Made by a program: the position numbers and the translations under genes. Shown in pieces: positions 47,676 through 61,924 of a DNA stretch of 64,000 bases (the first letter of the stretch is position 1; the number at the start of each line of letters is the position of its first letter). Under the pieces are notes generated by a model that was given only the letters and a program-made list of their open reading frames with translations, did not search any database and was not told the origin of the DNA. The stretch comes from Shinella granuli (GTDB taxonomy: Bacteria; Pseudomonadota; Alphaproteobacteria; Rhizobiales; Rhizobiaceae): the NCBI RefSeq assembly GCF_004341885.1, contig NZ_SLVX01000004.1, forward strand, positions 124,001 to 188,000. The letters are read 5' to 3'.

Positions 47676-48163
47676 GCGAGCGCATTCCGCTGATGTCCCG
47701 GCCGGTGCCCGTCATCGTCGTCATCCTCCTGGCGCTCGCCGTCGACCAGGCGATAAAATTCGCCGTCGAGATGTGGCTTCCCTTCCAGGAGGCGGTGCAT
47801 GTGATGCCGATGCTGGCGCTCTACCGCACCTACAATTACGGCGTCGCCTTCTCCATGCTCTCGGGCATGGAGAGCTGGTTCATCATCACGCTGCGGCTCT
47901 TCGTCGTCGGCTTCGTCGCGTGGCTCTGGCGCCAGACGCCGAAGGCGCGCGGTTTCGCCCATGCCGGTTATGCCTTCATCATCGCCGGCGCCTTCGGCAA
48001 CATCATCGACAAGGTCATCCTGGGCTACGTCATCGACTACGTGCTCTTCTACACGGAAACCTGGTCCTTCGCGGTGTTCAACCTCGCCGACACGTTCATC
48101 ACCATCGGCGCCGGACTGGTCATCCTCGATGAACTCCTCCTGCTGCGCCGGCGCAATCGTTAA
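47672..48163 (+). CDS. lspA: Lipoprotein signal peptidase II
   Basis: This aspartic protease cleaves prolipoprotein signal peptides after lipidation. The 163-residue, four-TM protein has the dyad aspartates in GAFGNIIDK near residue 108 and [11 protein letters not shown] near 138, and the NYGVAFSML motif near residue 50. It overlaps the methyltransferase stop by 4 bp. The coupling to RNA methyltransferases appears to be a matter of arrangement, not shared function. Confidence 0.96.
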   Translation: MSERIPLMSRPVPVIVVILLALAVDQAIKFAVEMWLPFQEAVHVMPMLALYRTYNYGVAFSMLSGMESWFIITLRLFVVGFVAWLWRQTPKARGFAHAGYAFIIAGAFGNIIDKVILGYVIDYVLFYTETWSFAVFNLADTFITIGAGLVILDELLLLRRRNR

Positions 48164-48219
48164 AATTCGAACGACTTGCTGAAGCCGATTTGAACGGTCC
48201 GCGTGCTATGCGGACGGTC

Positions 48220-50511
48220 ATGAGCGAACCCGTCAAGCTACAAGACCGGCTCAAGGCCGAATTTGCCGAAGCGCAGCGCCGCGCCGCCCGCACCCGCGCG
48301 CAGGAAGAGGCGGCGGCCGATCCGCAGGCCGTCGAGGTGGAGGCGGCCGCGCCCGTGCCCGAACCGGAAGGCCATGCGACGGTCCGCAGCGTAATCGCCG
48401 GCACCGGCCTGCTGTTCGGCGCGCTCGTGCTGGCAACGGGTTTTGCCGCCGGGTTCTACATCGCCGCCGCCGCGCTCGGCCTTGCGGGCATGGCCGGCGC
48501 GATCTTCCTCCTGCGCACGCGCCGTCCGGCCGCTGGCGTCGAGGCGGTGCACGACCGCTCCTGGGAGCGCAGCGAGACCTCGGAAATCCTCTCCGCCATC
48601 CATGACGTGCTCGGCGACATCGTCGTCATGCGCGCGCTCGACGGCCGCATCCTCAGCGCCAATGCCGTTCTCACCGACCTGACGGGCGCAACCGACGTCG
48701 TCGGCCGAACCTGCGAGGCGCTCGGCCTCACCTTCCGCTCGCAGGCCATCGCCCACCGCTACGACGTCGATGTCGAGGGCCCGGCGGGCAAGCGCATCTA
48801 TTCCTGGCACGACGTCACCGTGCGCGATCCCGCCTCCGGCGATCTCGTCGTGCATTCCATCGCCCGCGACGTCACCGAGGAGCGCCGCGCCGAGGGCGAG
48901 CGCGAGCGCGCCCGCCAGCGCGCCGAGGAGGCGAGCGCGGCGAAATCCCGCCTGCTCGCCACCGTCAGCCACGAGATCCGCACGCCGCTCTCGGGCATTC
49001 TCGGCATGTCGCATCTCATCGGCCAGACACGGCTGACCGCCGAACAGAAGAACTACCTTGCCGGCATGCGCCAGTCCGGCCATGCGCTCGTCCAGCTCGT
49101 CGACGACCTCCTGGATTTCTCCACCATCGAGGCCGGCCGCTTCCAGCTCCGCCCCTCGGAGGAGCCGGTGCGCCCGATGCTGGAAAGCGTCGTGGAAATG
49201 CTCTCGCACCGCGCCCATGAAAAGGGCATCGAGATCGGCTCCTTCGTCTCGCCCGACGTGCCGGGCCTTCTCCTCTACGATGCGCCGCGCCTGCGCCAGG
49301 TGCTCTACAACGTGGTCGGCAATGCGGTGAAGTTCACCCACACGGGCGGGGTCCTTCTGGAAACCACGCTCGATCGCGGCGCCGTCGTCATCCGCGTCAC
49401 CGACACCGGCCCCGGCATGAATGCCGAGGAGCAGGCCCGCATCTTCCAGGAGTTCGAGCAGACGGGAAGCGCCGCGCAGCGCAGCGGCGGCACCGGCCTC
49501 GGCCTTGCCATCTCCGCCCGCATCCTCAGCGAGGCCGGCGGTGCGCTGACGCTGGAAAGCACGCCCGGCAAGGGCAGCACCTTCACCATCCGCATGCCGG
49601 TGGATCGCCCGCATCGGGCGGCGGGCTCCGGCACGCGCAAGGGTGTCCTGAAGGGCAGCCTCGTCTTCCTGCTGGCGCCGGCCGGGCCGGCCTCGAAAGC
49701 GCTGGTGCGCACCATCGATGCGCTCGGCGGCACCTGCCACCTCGCGACCGGGCTCGACGAGGCGCTCGACCTTGCCCAGGGCCTTGCCGGCAGGAGGGCG
49801 GACCTGACCGACATCATCGTCGACAATCGCCTCGCCGGCGTCTTCCGCCGGGAGCTGGCCGATCTCGCCGTATTCCGCGACAGCCGCGCGCGCCGCATCT
49901 ATCTCGTCAATCCGGAAGAGCGCAGCGGCCGTGCGATCGGCAATGGCGAGGGCTACGATTCCTGGCTCATCCGGCCGCTGCGCGAGCGCTCGCTGGTCGA
50001 GGTGCTGCGCGGCCGCATGAAGGGCATCGAGGTGCGCGACGCGATCAACGACAACCGCCCGATCCTGAAGGACCTGCCGCCCGCCGCCGCCGAGCCGGCG
50101 GAGACGGCCGCAACGGGCGCGCGCATCCTCCTGGCTGAAGACGACCCGGTCAATGCCATGCTGGTGCGTTCCGTGCTGGAGCGGGCCGGCCACACGGTGC
50201 GCCATGTGCCCGACTATCCGGCGCTCGTCTCCGCACTTGCGGGCGCGACGGATGCCGGCCCCTTCGCCGCCGATCTCATCCTCACCGATCTCGGCATGCC
50301 GGGCGGCGAGGGCATGGAGATGATCGCCTGCATCGTGCGGCGCGACTATGGCAATGCCCGCCTGCCGGTCGTCGTGCTGACGGCGGACAGCCGCGCGGGG
50401 CTGCGCGAGGCGCTTCTGGCGACCGGCGCCGACGCCGTGCTGGCCAAGCCCGCCGATCCCGTTCAACTGATTGCGGAAATCGCCCGCCTTGCCCGGCGCG
50501 CGCCGGCCTGA
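48220..50511 (+). CDS. Hybrid sensor histidine kinase
   Basis: This 763-residue protein has two membrane segments at about residues 57-100, a PAS-like domain (about 125-220), HisKA with phospho-accepting His251 in LATVSHEIRTPL, HATPase with NVVGNAVKF, DTGPGM and GGTGLGLAI, then a degenerate receiver (about 480-600) lacking the acidic pocket, and a true receiver with D641/D642 and phospho-acceptor Asp690 in ILTDLGMPG. The start MSEPVKL is chosen over one 10 codons upstream. No response regulator lies next to it. It is followed by olsB. Confidence 0.92.
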   Translation: MSEPVKLQDRLKAEFAEAQRRAARTRAQEEAAADPQAVEVEAAAPVPEPEGHATVRSVIAGTGLLFGALVLATGFAAGFYIAAAALGLAGMAGAIFLLRTRRPAAGVEAVHDRSWERSETSEILSAIHDVLGDIVVMRALDGRILSANAVLTDLTGATDVVGRTCEALGLTFRSQAIAHRYDVDVEGPAGKRIYSWHDVTVRDPASGDLVVHSIARDVTEERRAEGERERARQRAEEASAAKSRLLATVSHEIRTPLSGILGMSHLIGQTRLTAEQKNYLAGMRQSGHALVQLVDDLLDFSTIEAGRFQLRPSEEPVRPMLESVVEMLSHRAHEKGIEIGSFVSPDVPGLLLYDAPRLRQVLYNVVGNAVKFTHTGGVLLETTLDRGAVVIRVTDTGPGMNAEEQARIFQEFEQTGSAAQRSGGTGLGLAISARILSEAGGALTLESTPGKGSTFTIRMPVDRPHRAAGSGTRKGVLKGSLVFLLAPAGPASKALVRTIDALGGTCHLATGLDEALDLAQGLAGRRADLTDIIVDNRLAGVFRRELADLAVFRDSRARRIYLVNPEERSGRAIGNGEGYDSWLIRPLRERSLVEVLRGRMKGIEVRDAINDNRPILKDLPPAAAEPAETAATGARILLAEDDPVNAMLVRSVLERAGHTVRHVPDYPALVSALAGATDAGPFAADLILTDLGMPGGEGMEMIACIVRRDYGNARLPVVVLTADSRAGLREALLATGADAVLAKPADPVQLIAEIARLARRAPA

Positions 50512-50617
50512 TCTTCTCCGGCCGGTGGCTTTTCGCTATCCAAGCCGGCCTTGCGTCATTATCCTGTTGCAGAATCGTGGTTAAAACCGCGAAGTTTCGT
50601 TTGACGGATACGCTGCC

Positions 50618-51496
50618 ATGACGCTCGACCTCGCCCAGACCATCGCACCGGCGGAGATGCTCCAGAAGACGGCCCCGGCCGCGGGCCGTTCGGGGACGGA
50701 CGTGCTCGGCCGCATCGGCAATCTCGAAACGCGTATCGCCCGTTCGGTGACGGAGATCGACGCGGCCCAGGCCGTGCGCTACCGCGTCTTTGCCGAGGAG
50801 ATGCAGGCAAAGCTTTCGCCCGACGCCGTTCGCCGCAAGCGCGATATCGATGCCTGGGACATGGTCTGCGACCATCTCCTCGTGCTCGACACCTCGATCG
50901 AGGGCGATGCGGAAGAGCAGATCGTCGGCACCTATCGCCTGCTGCGCCAGGATGTGGCCGCGGTTTCCGGCGGCTTCTATTCCCAGTCGGAATTCGACGT
51001 GGACGCGCTGATCGCGCGTCATCCGGAAAAGCGCTTCATGGAGCTCGGCCGCTCCTGCGTCCTGCCGGCCTATCGCACCAAGCGCACGGTGGAACTGCTC
51101 TGGCAGGGCAACTGGGCCTATTCGCTCAAGCACGGCATCGACGTGATGTTCGGCTGCGCCTCCTTCCACGGCATCGTGCCGGAGGAGCATGCGCTGGCGC
51201 TCTCCTTCCTGCACCACAACGTGCTGGCGAAGGACGAGTGGAACGTTTCGGCCCGGCCGGAACTCTTCCGCACCATGGACCTGATGCCCTCCGAAGGCAT
51301 CGACACGCGCAAGGCGCTTTCGGCCCTGCCGCCGCTCATCAAGGGCTATCTGCGCCTCGGTGCGACGGTCGGCAACGGCGCCGTCGTCGATCACGGCTTC
51401 AACACGACGGATGTCCTGATCGTGCTGCCGATCGGCAAGATCTCCGGCCGCTATCTCAACTATTACGGTGCGGATGCCGGGCGTTTCGCCAGTTGA
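50618..51496 (+). CDS. olsB: L-ornithine N-alpha-acyltransferase (ornithine-lipid synthesis)
   Basis: OlsB transfers a 3-hydroxyacyl group from ACP to ornithine, giving lyso-ornithine lipid, which OlsA acylates further. The 292-residue protein has the hemolysin-like acyltransferase core: RYRVFAEEMQAKLSPDAVRR near residue 54, GRSCVLPAYRTKRTVELLW near 144, MFGCASFHGIVPEEHALALS near 175. In rhizobia ornithine lipids increase under phosphate limitation. olsA is not here. The preceding gap has GTGGTTAA (50577-50584), a one-mismatch CtrA-box form. Confidence 0.92.
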   Translation: MTLDLAQTIAPAEMLQKTAPAAGRSGTDVLGRIGNLETRIARSVTEIDAAQAVRYRVFAEEMQAKLSPDAVRRKRDIDAWDMVCDHLLVLDTSIEGDAEEQIVGTYRLLRQDVAAVSGGFYSQSEFDVDALIARHPEKRFMELGRSCVLPAYRTKRTVELLWQGNWAYSLKHGIDVMFGCASFHGIVPEEHALALSFLHHNVLAKDEWNVSARPELFRTMDLMPSEGIDTRKALSALPPLIKGYLRLGATVGNGAVVDHGFNTTDVLIVLPIGKISGRYLNYYGADAGRFAS

Positions 51497-51504
51497 TGCG
51501 AAGA

Positions 51505-53878
<2,374 letters not shown>

Positions 53879-53992
53879 GCTTCCCCCTTCACACTCCTGT
53901 GGGCGATAGGCCCATAACTCCTCGCAGGTGTTGTTTTCTATAGCGCCCCGTGGCTAGGGTGACACCTCTTTTTTAGGAAGAACTGACTCTCC

Positions 53993-56731
53993 GTGAACGA
54001 TCAGATCGTGCGTCCGAACGATATCCTGTCGACGGCAGACCTTGCCAGTGACGAAAGCCGCGCATCGGCAACGCCGATGATGGAGCAGTATATCGAGATC
54101 AAGGCGGCCAATCCGGACAGCATGCTGTTCTACCGCATGGGCGATTTCTACGAGCTGTTCTTCCAGGATGCCGTGGACGCGGCCCGCGCGCTCGGCATCA
54201 CGCTGACGAAGCGCGGCCAGCATATGGGGCTCGACATCCCCATGTGTGGCGTGCCGGTCCATGCCGCCGACGATTATCTGCAGAGGCTGATCGCGCTCGG
54301 CTTCCGCGTCGCGGTCTGCGAGCAGGTCGAGGATCCGGCGGAGGCGAAGAAGCGTGGGTCGAAATCCGTCGTGCGGCGCGATGTCGTGCGCCTCGTCACG
54401 CCGGGCACGCTGACCGAGGAGAAGCTGCTCTCGCCCTCCGACGCCAACTACCTGATGGCCGTCGCGCGCATCCGCGGCGGGGCGGAACCATCGATGGCGC
54501 TCGCCTGGATCGACATCTCGACCGGCATCTTCCGCCTGTCGGAAACCAGCCAGGGCCAGCTTCTCGCCGATATCCTGCGCATCGAGCCGCGCGAACTGAT
54601 CGTGCCGGACACGGTGTTCCACGATCCGGAGTTCCGCCCGGTGCTCGACGTGCTCGGCCGCGTGGCCGTCCCGCAGCCGGCCGTGCTCTTCGACAGCGCG
54701 ACGGCGGAAGGCCGCATCGCCCGCTATTTCGGCGTCTCGACGCTGGATGGCTTCGGCACCTTCTCCCGTGCCGAGCTTGCCGCCGCCTCGGCGGCCGTCG
54801 CCTATGTGGAAAAGACGCAGATCGCCGAGCGCCCGCCGCTCGGACGGCCGGAGCGGGAAAGCTCCGCCTCCACGCTCTTCATCGATCCGGCAACGCGCGC
54901 CAATCTCGAACTGGTGCGCACGCTGTCCGGCGAGCGCTCCGGCACGCTCCTGAAGGCGATCGACCGCACGGCGACGAGCGGCGGGGCGCGGCTGCTCGCC
55001 GAGCGGCTGATGTCGCCGCTGACCGATCCGGACACGATCAATGCGCGGCTCGATTCGATCGCCGCCCTCGGCGACCGGCCGTCCTTCTGCGAGGACCTGC
55101 GCGCGGTGCTGAAGCGGCTGCCCGACATGCCGCGCGCCCTGTCGCGCATCGCGCTCGGCCGGGGCGGGCCGCGTGATCTCGGCGCGATCCTGCAGGGCCT
55201 TTCGATTTCCGGCGACGTCGCCCGGCTGATGGCCGCCGAGGGGCTGCAGGGCGAGCTTGCCGAGGCCGCGCGCGCCATCGGCGCACTGCCGCTCGACCTT
55301 TCGCATCGCCTTGCCGTCATGCTCGCCGACGAGCTGCCGCTCTTGAAGCGCGACGGCGGCTTCATCCGCGAGGGCGCGGATGGCGAACTCGACGAGATGC
55401 GGGCGCTGCGCGACCAGTCGCGCCGCGTCATTGCCGGGCTCCAGCTGCAATATGCCGAGGAAACGGGCGTCAAGTCGCTGAAGATCAAGCACAACAACGT
55501 GCTCGGCTACTTCATCGAAGTTTCCGCCGGCAACGCCTCTGCGCTGACGGAAGGCGACGAGGCGAAGGCGCGCTTCATCCACCGCCAGACCATGGCCGGC
55601 GCCATGCGCTTCACCACGACGGTGCTTTCCGAGCTGGAAACGAAGATCGCCAATGCCGCCGACCGGGCGCTCGCCATCGAGCTTGCCGCCTTCAACGGCC
55701 TCGTCGATGCCGTGGTGGCGGAGGCCGAGGCCATCAAGGCGGCCGCGCGGGCACTCGCCGTCGTCGATGTCTCCGCCGGGCTTGCAGCGCTTGCCGAGGA
55801 GCAGGCCTATTGCCGGCCCGTCGTCGACCGCTCCACCATGTTCGCCATCGTCGGCGGGCGGCATCCGGTCGTCGAGCAGGCATTGCGCCGCCAGCAGGCC
55901 GCCGCCTTCGTCGCCAATTCCTGCGACCTTTCCCCCGCCGACGGCAAGGGGCATGGCGCCATCTGGCTGCTCACCGGCCCGAACATGGGCGGTAAGTCGA
56001 CCTTCCTGCGCCAGAACGCGCTCATCGCCATCCTCGCCCAGATGGGATCCTACGTGCCGGCCGAAAGCGCCCATATCGGCGTGGTCGACCGGCTCTTCTC
56101 GCGCGTCGGCGCCTCGGACGACCTTGCCCGCGGCCGCTCGACCTTCATGGTGGAAATGGTCGAGACGGCGGCGATCCTCAACCAGGCGACCGACCGTTCC
56201 CTCGTCATCCTCGACGAGATCGGCCGCGGCACGGCGACCTTCGACGGCCTTTCGATCGCCTGGGCCGCCGTCGAGCACCTGCACGAGGCCAACCGCTGCC
56301 GAGGCCTCTTCGCCACGCATTTCCACGAGCTGACCGTGCTGTCGGAAAAGCTCGACCGTCTTTCCAACGCCACAATGCGCGTCAAGGAATGGGACGGCGA
56401 CGTGATCTTCCTGCACGAGGTCGGCCCGGGCGCGGCGGACCGTTCCTACGGCATCCAGGTGGCGCGCCTTGCCGGCCTGCCGCCGTCGGTCGTCTCGCGC
56501 GCCAAGGATGTGCTGGCGAAGCTGGAGGATGCGGACCGCAAGAACCCGGCAAGCCAGCTCATCGATGATCTGCCGCTGTTCCAGGTGGCGGTGCGCCGCG
56601 AGGAGATCCAGCGCGGATCCGCCCCGTCGAAGGTGGAGGCGCTGGTGAAGGCGCTCAACCCGGACGACATGACGCCGCGCGAGGCGCTCGATGCCCTCTA
56701 TGCGCTGAAGAAAGAACTTGGCAATCGCTAG
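53993..56731 (+). CDS. mutS: DNA mismatch repair protein MutS
   Basis: MutS recognises base mismatches and recruits MutL. The 912-residue protein has the mismatch-contacting F-x-E in GDFYELFF (F52-Y53-E54), the connector and lever domains, and the ATPase with Walker A GPNMGGKS (662-669), Walker [16 protein letters not shown] and the histidine switch [10 protein letters not shown]. The start codon is GTG at 53993, after TAGGAAGAACTGACTC. It precedes glnD by 44 bp. Confidence 0.97.
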   Translation: MNDQIVRPNDILSTADLASDESRASATPMMEQYIEIKAANPDSMLFYRMGDFYELFFQDAVDAARALGITLTKRGQHMGLDIPMCGVPVHAADDYLQRLIALGFRVAVCEQVEDPAEAKKRGSKSVVRRDVVRLVTPGTLTEEKLLSPSDANYLMAVARIRGGAEPSMALAWIDISTGIFRLSETSQGQLLADILRIEPRELIVPDTVFHDPEFRPVLDVLGRVAVPQPAVLFDSATAEGRIARYFGVSTLDGFGTFSRAELAAASAAVAYVEKTQIAERPPLGRPERESSASTLFIDPATRANLELVRTLSGERSGTLLKAIDRTATSGGARLLAERLMSPLTDPDTINARLDSIAALGDRPSFCEDLRAVLKRLPDMPRALSRIALGRGGPRDLGAILQGLSISGDVARLMAAEGLQGELAEAARAIGALPLDLSHRLAVMLADELPLLKRDGGFIREGADGELDEMRALRDQSRRVIAGLQLQYAEETGVKSLKIKHNNVLGYFIEVSAGNASALTEGDEAKARFIHRQTMAGAMRFTTTVLSELETKIANAADRALAIELAAFNGLVDAVVAEAEAIKAAARALAVVDVSAGLAALAEEQAYCRPVVDRSTMFAIVGGRHPVVEQALRRQQAAAFVANSCDLSPADGKGHGAIWLLTGPNMGGKSTFLRQNALIAILAQMGSYVPAESAHIGVVDRLFSRVGASDDLARGRSTFMVEMVETAAILNQATDRSLVILDEIGRGTATFDGLSIAWAAVEHLHEANRCRGLFATHFHELTVLSEKLDRLSNATMRVKEWDGDVIFLHEVGPGAADRSYGIQVARLAGLPPSVVSRAKDVLAKLEDADRKNPASQLIDDLPLFQVAVRREEIQRGSAPSKVEALVKALNPDDMTPREALDALYALKKELGNR

Positions 56732-56775
56732 CGCCTGGGATCATTGTCCTCGCCTGCGGAAAGGGTCTATAGGGC

Positions 56776-59670
56776 ATGCGAACCGAACGGGCGATCGACG
56801 AGAAGCGGGACGCAAGCCGGCATCCGATGGAAAAGAGACTTCTGGCGCCGGCCGATTCCGGCCTGATCGACGTGCCCGCGCTGCGCGCCAGATGCGAATT
56901 CATCGCCAGCACCAATGCCGACTACCGCGATCGCATGCGCCGCGAGCTGCTGGCCGAGTTCAAGAAGGTGAATGCCGCGGGCCGCGAACGGGCACGCGAA
57001 CTGCTCTTTATCGATGGCAGCGGCCTGCAATGCGCCGCGCGCATTTCCTGGCTGCAGGACCAGTTGATCGCCGTCCTGCACGACTTTGCGCTCAACCACG
57101 TCTTCAGCGCCGGTCAGGCGCCGCCCGCCGCCCGCATCACGGTGACGGCGGTCGGCGGCTATGGCCGCGGCACGCTGGCGCCGGGCTCGGATATCGACCT
57201 GCTCTTCCTCCTGCCGGTAAAACCCGCCGCCTGGAGCGAACCGGCCATCGAGTTCATGCTCTACATCCTGTGGGATCTCGGCTTCAAGGTCGGCCATGCG
57301 ACGCGGAACCTGGAGGAATGTATCCAGCTTTCCAAGGGCGACATGACGATCCGCACCGCGATCCTGGAGGCGCGCTACATCTGCGGCTCGGTGGCGCTGT
57401 TCGAGGACCTCGCCCTCCGCTTCGACCGCGAGATCATCCGCGGCACCGGCCCGGAATTCATCGCGGCGAAGCTTGCCGAGCGCGACGAGCGCCACCGCAA
57501 GGCCGGCGACACGCGCTACCTCGTCGAACCGAACGTCAAGGAAGGCAAGGGCGGGCTTCGCGACCTGCACACGCTGTTCTGGATCGCCAAGTATTTCTAC
57601 CACATCCGCGACCCCGCCGACCTGGTGAAGCTCGGCGTCCTGTCGCGCCAGGAATACAAGCTCTTCCAGAAGGCGGACGACTTCCTCTGGGCGGTGCGCT
57701 GCCACATGCATTTCCTGACGGGCAAGGCGGAGGAACGGCTCTCCTTCGACATCCAGCGCGAGATCGCCGAATGCCTCGGCTACCAGCCGCATCCCGGCCT
57801 TTCGGCGGTCGAGCGCTTCATGAAGCATTATTTCCTCGTCGCCAAGGACGTCGGGGACCTGACGCGCATCTTCTGCGCCACGCTGGAGGACCAGCAGGCC
57901 AAGGAAGCGCCCGGCATCAGCGCCGTCATCAGCCGCTTCACCCGCCGCACGCGCAAGATCGCCGGCACGCTGGATTTCCTGGAAGACCGCGGCCGCATCA
58001 CCATCGCCGACCCTGATGTCTTCAAGCGCGATCCCGTCAACCTGATCCGGCTCTTCCACATCGCCGACATCAACGGGCTGGAATTCCATCCCGACGCGCT
58101 GAAGCAGGTCACGCGCTCGCTGAAGCTCGTCAATGCGGCGCTGCGCGAGAACGAGGAGGCGAACCGCCTCTTCCTGTCGATCCTCACCTCGCCGCGCGAT
58201 CCCGCGCTCATCCTGCGCCGCATGAACGAGGCGGGCGTGCTCGGCCGGTTCATTCCGGATTTCGGCAAGATCGTCGCGATGATGCAGTTCAACATGTATC
58301 ATCACTACACGGTCGACGAGCACCTGATCCGCGCCGTCGGCGTGCTGGCGGATATCGACCAGGGGCGCGAGAAGGATGCCCATCCGCTGAGCTACCAGCT
58401 CATGCCCGGTATCGAGGACCGCATATCGCTCTATGTCGCCGTGCTGCTGCACGACATCGCCAAGGGCCGGCCGGAGGACCATTCCGAGGCGGGCGCCAGG
58501 GTCGCGCGCAAACTCTGCCCGCGCTTCGGGCTCTCGCCGAAGCAGACCGAGCTTGTCGTCTGGCTGATCGAGGAGCACCTGACCATGTCGATGGTCGCGC
58601 AGACCCGCGACCTCAACGACCGCAAGACCATCGTCGATTTCGCCGAGAAGGTGCAGTCGCTGGAGCGGCTGAAGATGCTGCTCGTGCTGACGGTCTGCGA
58701 TATCCGCGCCGTCGGCCCGGGCGTGTGGAACGGCTGGAAGGGCCAGCTCCTGCGCACGCTCTACTACGAGACCGAACTCCTGATCTCCGGCGGCTTTTCC
58801 GAACTGTCGCGCAAGGAGCGCGCCCAGGCCGCGCGGGACATCCTCTCCGGCGCGCTTCCGACCGAATGGAGCCAGAAGGACCGCAGGACCTATACGCGGC
58901 TGCACTATGATCCCTACCTGCTGACGGTCTCGTTGGAGGACCAGGTGCGCCACGCGGCCTTCATCCGCGAGGCGGACAAGGCGGGCCAGCCGCTGGCGAC
59001 GATGGTGCGCACGCATTCCTTCCACGCCATCACCGAGATCACCGTGCTTTCGCCCGACCATCCGCGCCTCCTGACGGTGATCGCCGGGGCCTGCGCGGCG
59101 GCGGGCGCCAACATCGTCGACGCGCAGATCTTCACCACCTCCGACGGCCGGGCGCTGGATACGATCCTCGTCAACCGCGAGTTCCCGAACGATGCCGACG
59201 AGACGCGCCGGGCCGGCACGATCGGCCGCATGATCGAGGACGTGCTCTCCGGCCGCAAGCGCCTGCCCGAAGTGATCGCCACCCGTACGAAGAGCCGCAA
59301 GCGCAACCGCACCTTCACCGTCTCTCCCGCCGTGACGATCTCCAACACGCTGTCGAACAAGTTCACGGTGATCGAGATCGAGTGCCTCGACCGTCCCGGC
59401 CTCCTGTCCGAGGTGACGGCGGTGCTGTCGGACCTCTCGCTCGACATCGCCTCGGCCCATATCACCACCTTCGGCGAGAAGGTCATCGACACCTTCTACG
59501 TCACCGACCTCGTCGGCCAGAAGGTCACCAACGACAACCGGCAGGCCAACATCGCCGCGCGGCTGAAGGCCGTCATGGCGGACGAGGCGGACGAGCTGCG
59601 CGACCGAATGCCGCCCGGCATGATCGCGCCCGTCGTCGCCGCGCCGAAGAGGATCAGGACGGAACAATGA
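56776..59670 (+). CDS. glnD: Bifunctional PII uridylyltransferase/uridylyl-removing enzyme
   Basis: GlnD adds UMP to PII proteins under nitrogen limitation and removes it under nitrogen excess. The 964-residue protein has the nucleotidyltransferase [19 protein letters not shown] with D139 and D141, the HD-domain pair H559-D560 in [14 protein letters not shown], and two C-terminal ACT domains (about 755-835 and 865-945) that sense glutamine. An alternative start lies at Met18. It overlaps murJ by 4 bp (ATGA at 59667-59670). Confidence 0.97.
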   Translation: MRTERAIDEKRDASRHPMEKRLLAPADSGLIDVPALRARCEFIASTNADYRDRMRRELLAEFKKVNAAGRERARELLFIDGSGLQCAARISWLQDQLIAVLHDFALNHVFSAGQAPPAARITVTAVGGYGRGTLAPGSDIDLLFLLPVKPAAWSEPAIEFMLYILWDLGFKVGHATRNLEECIQLSKGDMTIRTAILEARYICGSVALFEDLALRFDREIIRGTGPEFIAAKLAERDERHRKAGDTRYLVEPNVKEGKGGLRDLHTLFWIAKYFYHIRDPADLVKLGVLSRQEYKLFQKADDFLWAVRCHMHFLTGKAEERLSFDIQREIAECLGYQPHPGLSAVERFMKHYFLVAKDVGDLTRIFCATLEDQQAKEAPGISAVISRFTRRTRKIAGTLDFLEDRGRITIADPDVFKRDPVNLIRLFHIADINGLEFHPDALKQVTRSLKLVNAALRENEEANRLFLSILTSPRDPALILRRMNEAGVLGRFIPDFGKIVAMMQFNMYHHYTVDEHLIRAVGVLADIDQGREKDAHPLSYQLMPGIEDRISLYVAVLLHDIAKGRPEDHSEAGARVARKLCPRFGLSPKQTELVVWLIEEHLTMSMVAQTRDLNDRKTIVDFAEKVQSLERLKMLLVLTVCDIRAVGPGVWNGWKGQLLRTLYYETELLISGGFSELSRKERAQAARDILSGALPTEWSQKDRRTYTRLHYDPYLLTVSLEDQVRHAAFIREADKAGQPLATMVRTHSFHAITEITVLSPDHPRLLTVIAGACAAAGANIVDAQIFTTSDGRALDTILVNREFPNDADETRRAGTIGRMIEDVLSGRKRLPEVIATRTKSRKRNRTFTVSPAVTISNTLSNKFTVIEIECLDRPGLLSEVTAVLSDLSLDIASAHITTFGEKVIDTFYVTDLVGQKVTNDNRQANIAARLKAVMADEADELRDRMPPGMIAPVVAAPKRIRTEQ

Positions 59671-61259
59671 GTCTGGTGAGGAAATTTGCGACCGTGGGCG
59701 GCGCGACGCTGGGCAGCCGCGTGCTCGGCTTCGCGCGCGAAACGCTGATGGCGGCAGCCCTCGGCACCGGGCCGATGGCCGATGCCTTCTACGCCGCCTT
59801 CCGCTTCCCCAACCTCTTCCGCCGCCTCTTCGCCGAGGGCGCCTTCAACGCCGCCTTCGTGCCGCTCTTCGCCAAGGAGATCGAGGCCGGCGGCATCGAC
59901 GGGGCGAAGCGCTTTTCCGAGGAGGTCTTCGGCGTCCTCTTCTCCGTGCTCCTGTTGCTGACCATCGCGATGGAGCTCCTGATGCCGCTCATCGTGGCCT
60001 GGATCATCGCGCCGGGCTTCGTGGGGGACGCGGAGAAGTTCGACGTGACGGTGAAGCTTGCCGTCGTCATGTTCCCCTATCTCATGTGCATGTCGCTGAC
60101 GGCGATGCTGTCGGGCATGCTGAATTCGCTGCATCACTATTTCGCCGCCGCCGTCGCGCCCGTCTTCCTCAACGTGGTGCTGATCGGCGCGCTCGTCTAC
60201 GGGCTCTGGCAGGGTGCCTCGCCGCTGGAAACGGCCTGGTATCTCTCCTGGGGCGTGCTCGCCGCCGGCCTCCTGCAGATGGCCGTGCTCTATGCGGGCG
60301 TGCGCCATGCCGGCATGAAGATCGGCTTTCGCCGGCCGCGCATGACGCCGAACGTCAAGCGCCTGCTCTGGCTCGCGCTGCCGGCGGCCGTCACGGGCGG
60401 CATCACACAGATCAACCAGCTCATCGGCCAGATGATCGCCTCCACCAAGGACGGCGCGATCGCCGCCCTGCAATATGCCGACCGCGTCTACCAGCTCCCC
60501 CTCGGCGTCGTCGGCATCGCCGTCGGTGTCGTGCTGCTACCGGAGCTCGCCCGCGCGCTGAAGGGCGGGCAGGAGGGGGAGGCAGGCAACCTGCAGAACC
60601 GCTCGCTGGAATTCGTGCTCTTCCTGACCCTGCCCGCCGCCGGCGCGCTCTGGGTCATCTCCGACGAGATCGTGCGCGTGCTCTACGAGCGCGGCGCCTT
60701 CAACCCGGATACCACGTCCATCGTGGCGGGCACGCTCGCCATCTACGGGCTCGGCCTGCCCGGCTTCGTGATGATCAAGGCGCTGAACCCGGGCTTCTTC
60801 GCCCGCGAGGATACCAAGACGCCGATGCGCATCACGCTGCTGTCGGTCGTCGTCAACTGCATCCTCGCCGTCTCGCTTTTCCCGCTGTTCCACGAGCGCG
60901 GCATCGCCACGGCCGAAGCCGTTTCCGGCTGGCTGACGGCGATGCTTCTCTTCGTGACGCTGGTGCGCCGCGGCCACTGGCCGCTGGAAAAGGCGCTGCT
61001 CTGGCGCGTCGCCCGCCTGCTGGCCGCGACCGTGGTCATGGCGGTGGCGCTCGACTACGCCTCCGCCTACCTCGCCGATCGTCTCGCATCCGCCGCGCCG
61101 CTCTACGAGCAGCTCATGGCGCTCGGCCTGCTGATCGCCCTTGCCATGGTCGTCTACTTCTCCGTCGCCTTCCTCATCGGCGGTGCCGACCTCGGCATGA
61201 TCCGGCGCAATCTCAAGCGCAAGGCCAAGGCCGCGCCGGGCGAGGAAACCGCGGAGTAG
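59667..61259 (+). CDS. murJ: Lipid II flippase MurJ
   Basis: MurJ moves lipid II across the inner membrane for peptidoglycan synthesis. The 530-residue MVF-family protein begins [20 protein letters not shown] and has about 14 membrane segments, with the MurJ motif [40 protein letters not shown] and the later [12 protein letters not shown]. Its ATG overlaps the glnD stop, so production is coupled to glnD. Confidence 0.96.
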   Translation: MSLVRKFATVGGATLGSRVLGFARETLMAAALGTGPMADAFYAAFRFPNLFRRLFAEGAFNAAFVPLFAKEIEAGGIDGAKRFSEEVFGVLFSVLLLLTIAMELLMPLIVAWIIAPGFVGDAEKFDVTVKLAVVMFPYLMCMSLTAMLSGMLNSLHHYFAAAVAPVFLNVVLIGALVYGLWQGASPLETAWYLSWGVLAAGLLQMAVLYAGVRHAGMKIGFRRPRMTPNVKRLLWLALPAAVTGGITQINQLIGQMIASTKDGAIAALQYADRVYQLPLGVVGIAVGVVLLPELARALKGGQEGEAGNLQNRSLEFVLFLTLPAAGALWVISDEIVRVLYERGAFNPDTTSIVAGTLAIYGLGLPGFVMIKALNPGFFAREDTKTPMRITLLSVVVNCILAVSLFPLFHERGIATAEAVSGWLTAMLLFVTLVRRGHWPLEKALLWRVARLLAATVVMAVALDYASAYLADRLASAAPLYEQLMALGLLIALAMVVYFSVAFLIGGADLGMIRRNLKRKAKAAPGEETAE

Positions 61260-61265
61260 ACCGCC

Positions 61266-61739
61266 TCAGCGCGCCGCGAGCCGGGCCCGCCCGGTCAGGC
61301 GCGCCAACCCGCCGCAATGGCGCCAGCTCCGTTTCGGCCCGACATCGACATGCACGATGCCGTTGCAGTAGGTGCCGACGCCGCCGATGGCCGGGGCGGA
61401 CCTTGCCGCGGCGACAATCCGCTTCACCGGCACGCCCGGCACGCGGATGTCTGCGGCAAGGCATTTGCGATGCAGCGATCCCTTGCGTCCGGCGGAACGG
61501 TGACCGGATGTGACCAGCGGCCTTCGCCCGACCTGCCGGGCGATATGGAACAGGATTGCCCGCAGCTTGCCGGGGAAACATCGGTGCCGCACGCGCGGCG
61601 TCTGCACGGTGTAGATCTTCGCCGCACCCCTCTCGGCTCTTGCGGCATGCTTGTGCTTTCCGTTTGCCATGGCTTCGCTCGCGAGGAACGACGTCAATGC
61701 CATCATGCAGGCAAGCAGGGTTGAACAGCTCTTTCGCAT
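61266..61739 (-). CDS. Small secreted peptidase-M15-like (D-Ala-D-Ala metallocarboxypeptidase-fold) protein
   Basis: This 157-residue protein has a signal peptide (MRKSCSTLLACMMALTSFLA...AMA) and then an M15-type core. Zinc-site candidates fit the HxxxxxxAD and HxD spacing: TSGHRSAGRKGSLHRKCLAA followed by ADIRVPG, and YCNGIVHVDVG. It may trim peptidoglycan peptides in the periplasm. The frame extends upstream, but GGAGGGCG before the ATG at 61739 supports this start. It is convergent with murJ. Confidence 0.75.
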   Translation of the reverse strand: MRKSCSTLLACMMALTSFLASEAMANGKHKHAARAERGAAKIYTVQTPRVRHRCFPGKLRAILFHIARQVGRRPLVTSGHRSAGRKGSLHRKCLAADIRVPGVPVKRIVAAARSAPAIGGVGTYCNGIVHVDVGPKRSWRHCGGLARLTGRARLAAR

Positions 61740-61924
61740 GGCACACGCCCTCCGGTTTGCGCCTTTGCGTCGAAACGCGACCTGTCGAAATCCGACGGCC
61801 CTTGCCCCCGCCGGGAGAGAAAGCCCGGAAAGTGTCATTTATGAGAAGCGTCTGATGGGAGCGGCAACCGGGCTGCGGGAGCGGTCTTGATCGGCGCCGC
61901 TCCGCCGTGCATAAGCGGCGCGTA

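Noticed and set aside
56767-59667. A 966-codon open frame antisense to glnD, and similar ones opposite mutS, malic enzyme and prfC
   Set aside because: These long frames arise from high GC and codon bias; composition is not protein-like and none starts with a ribosome site.
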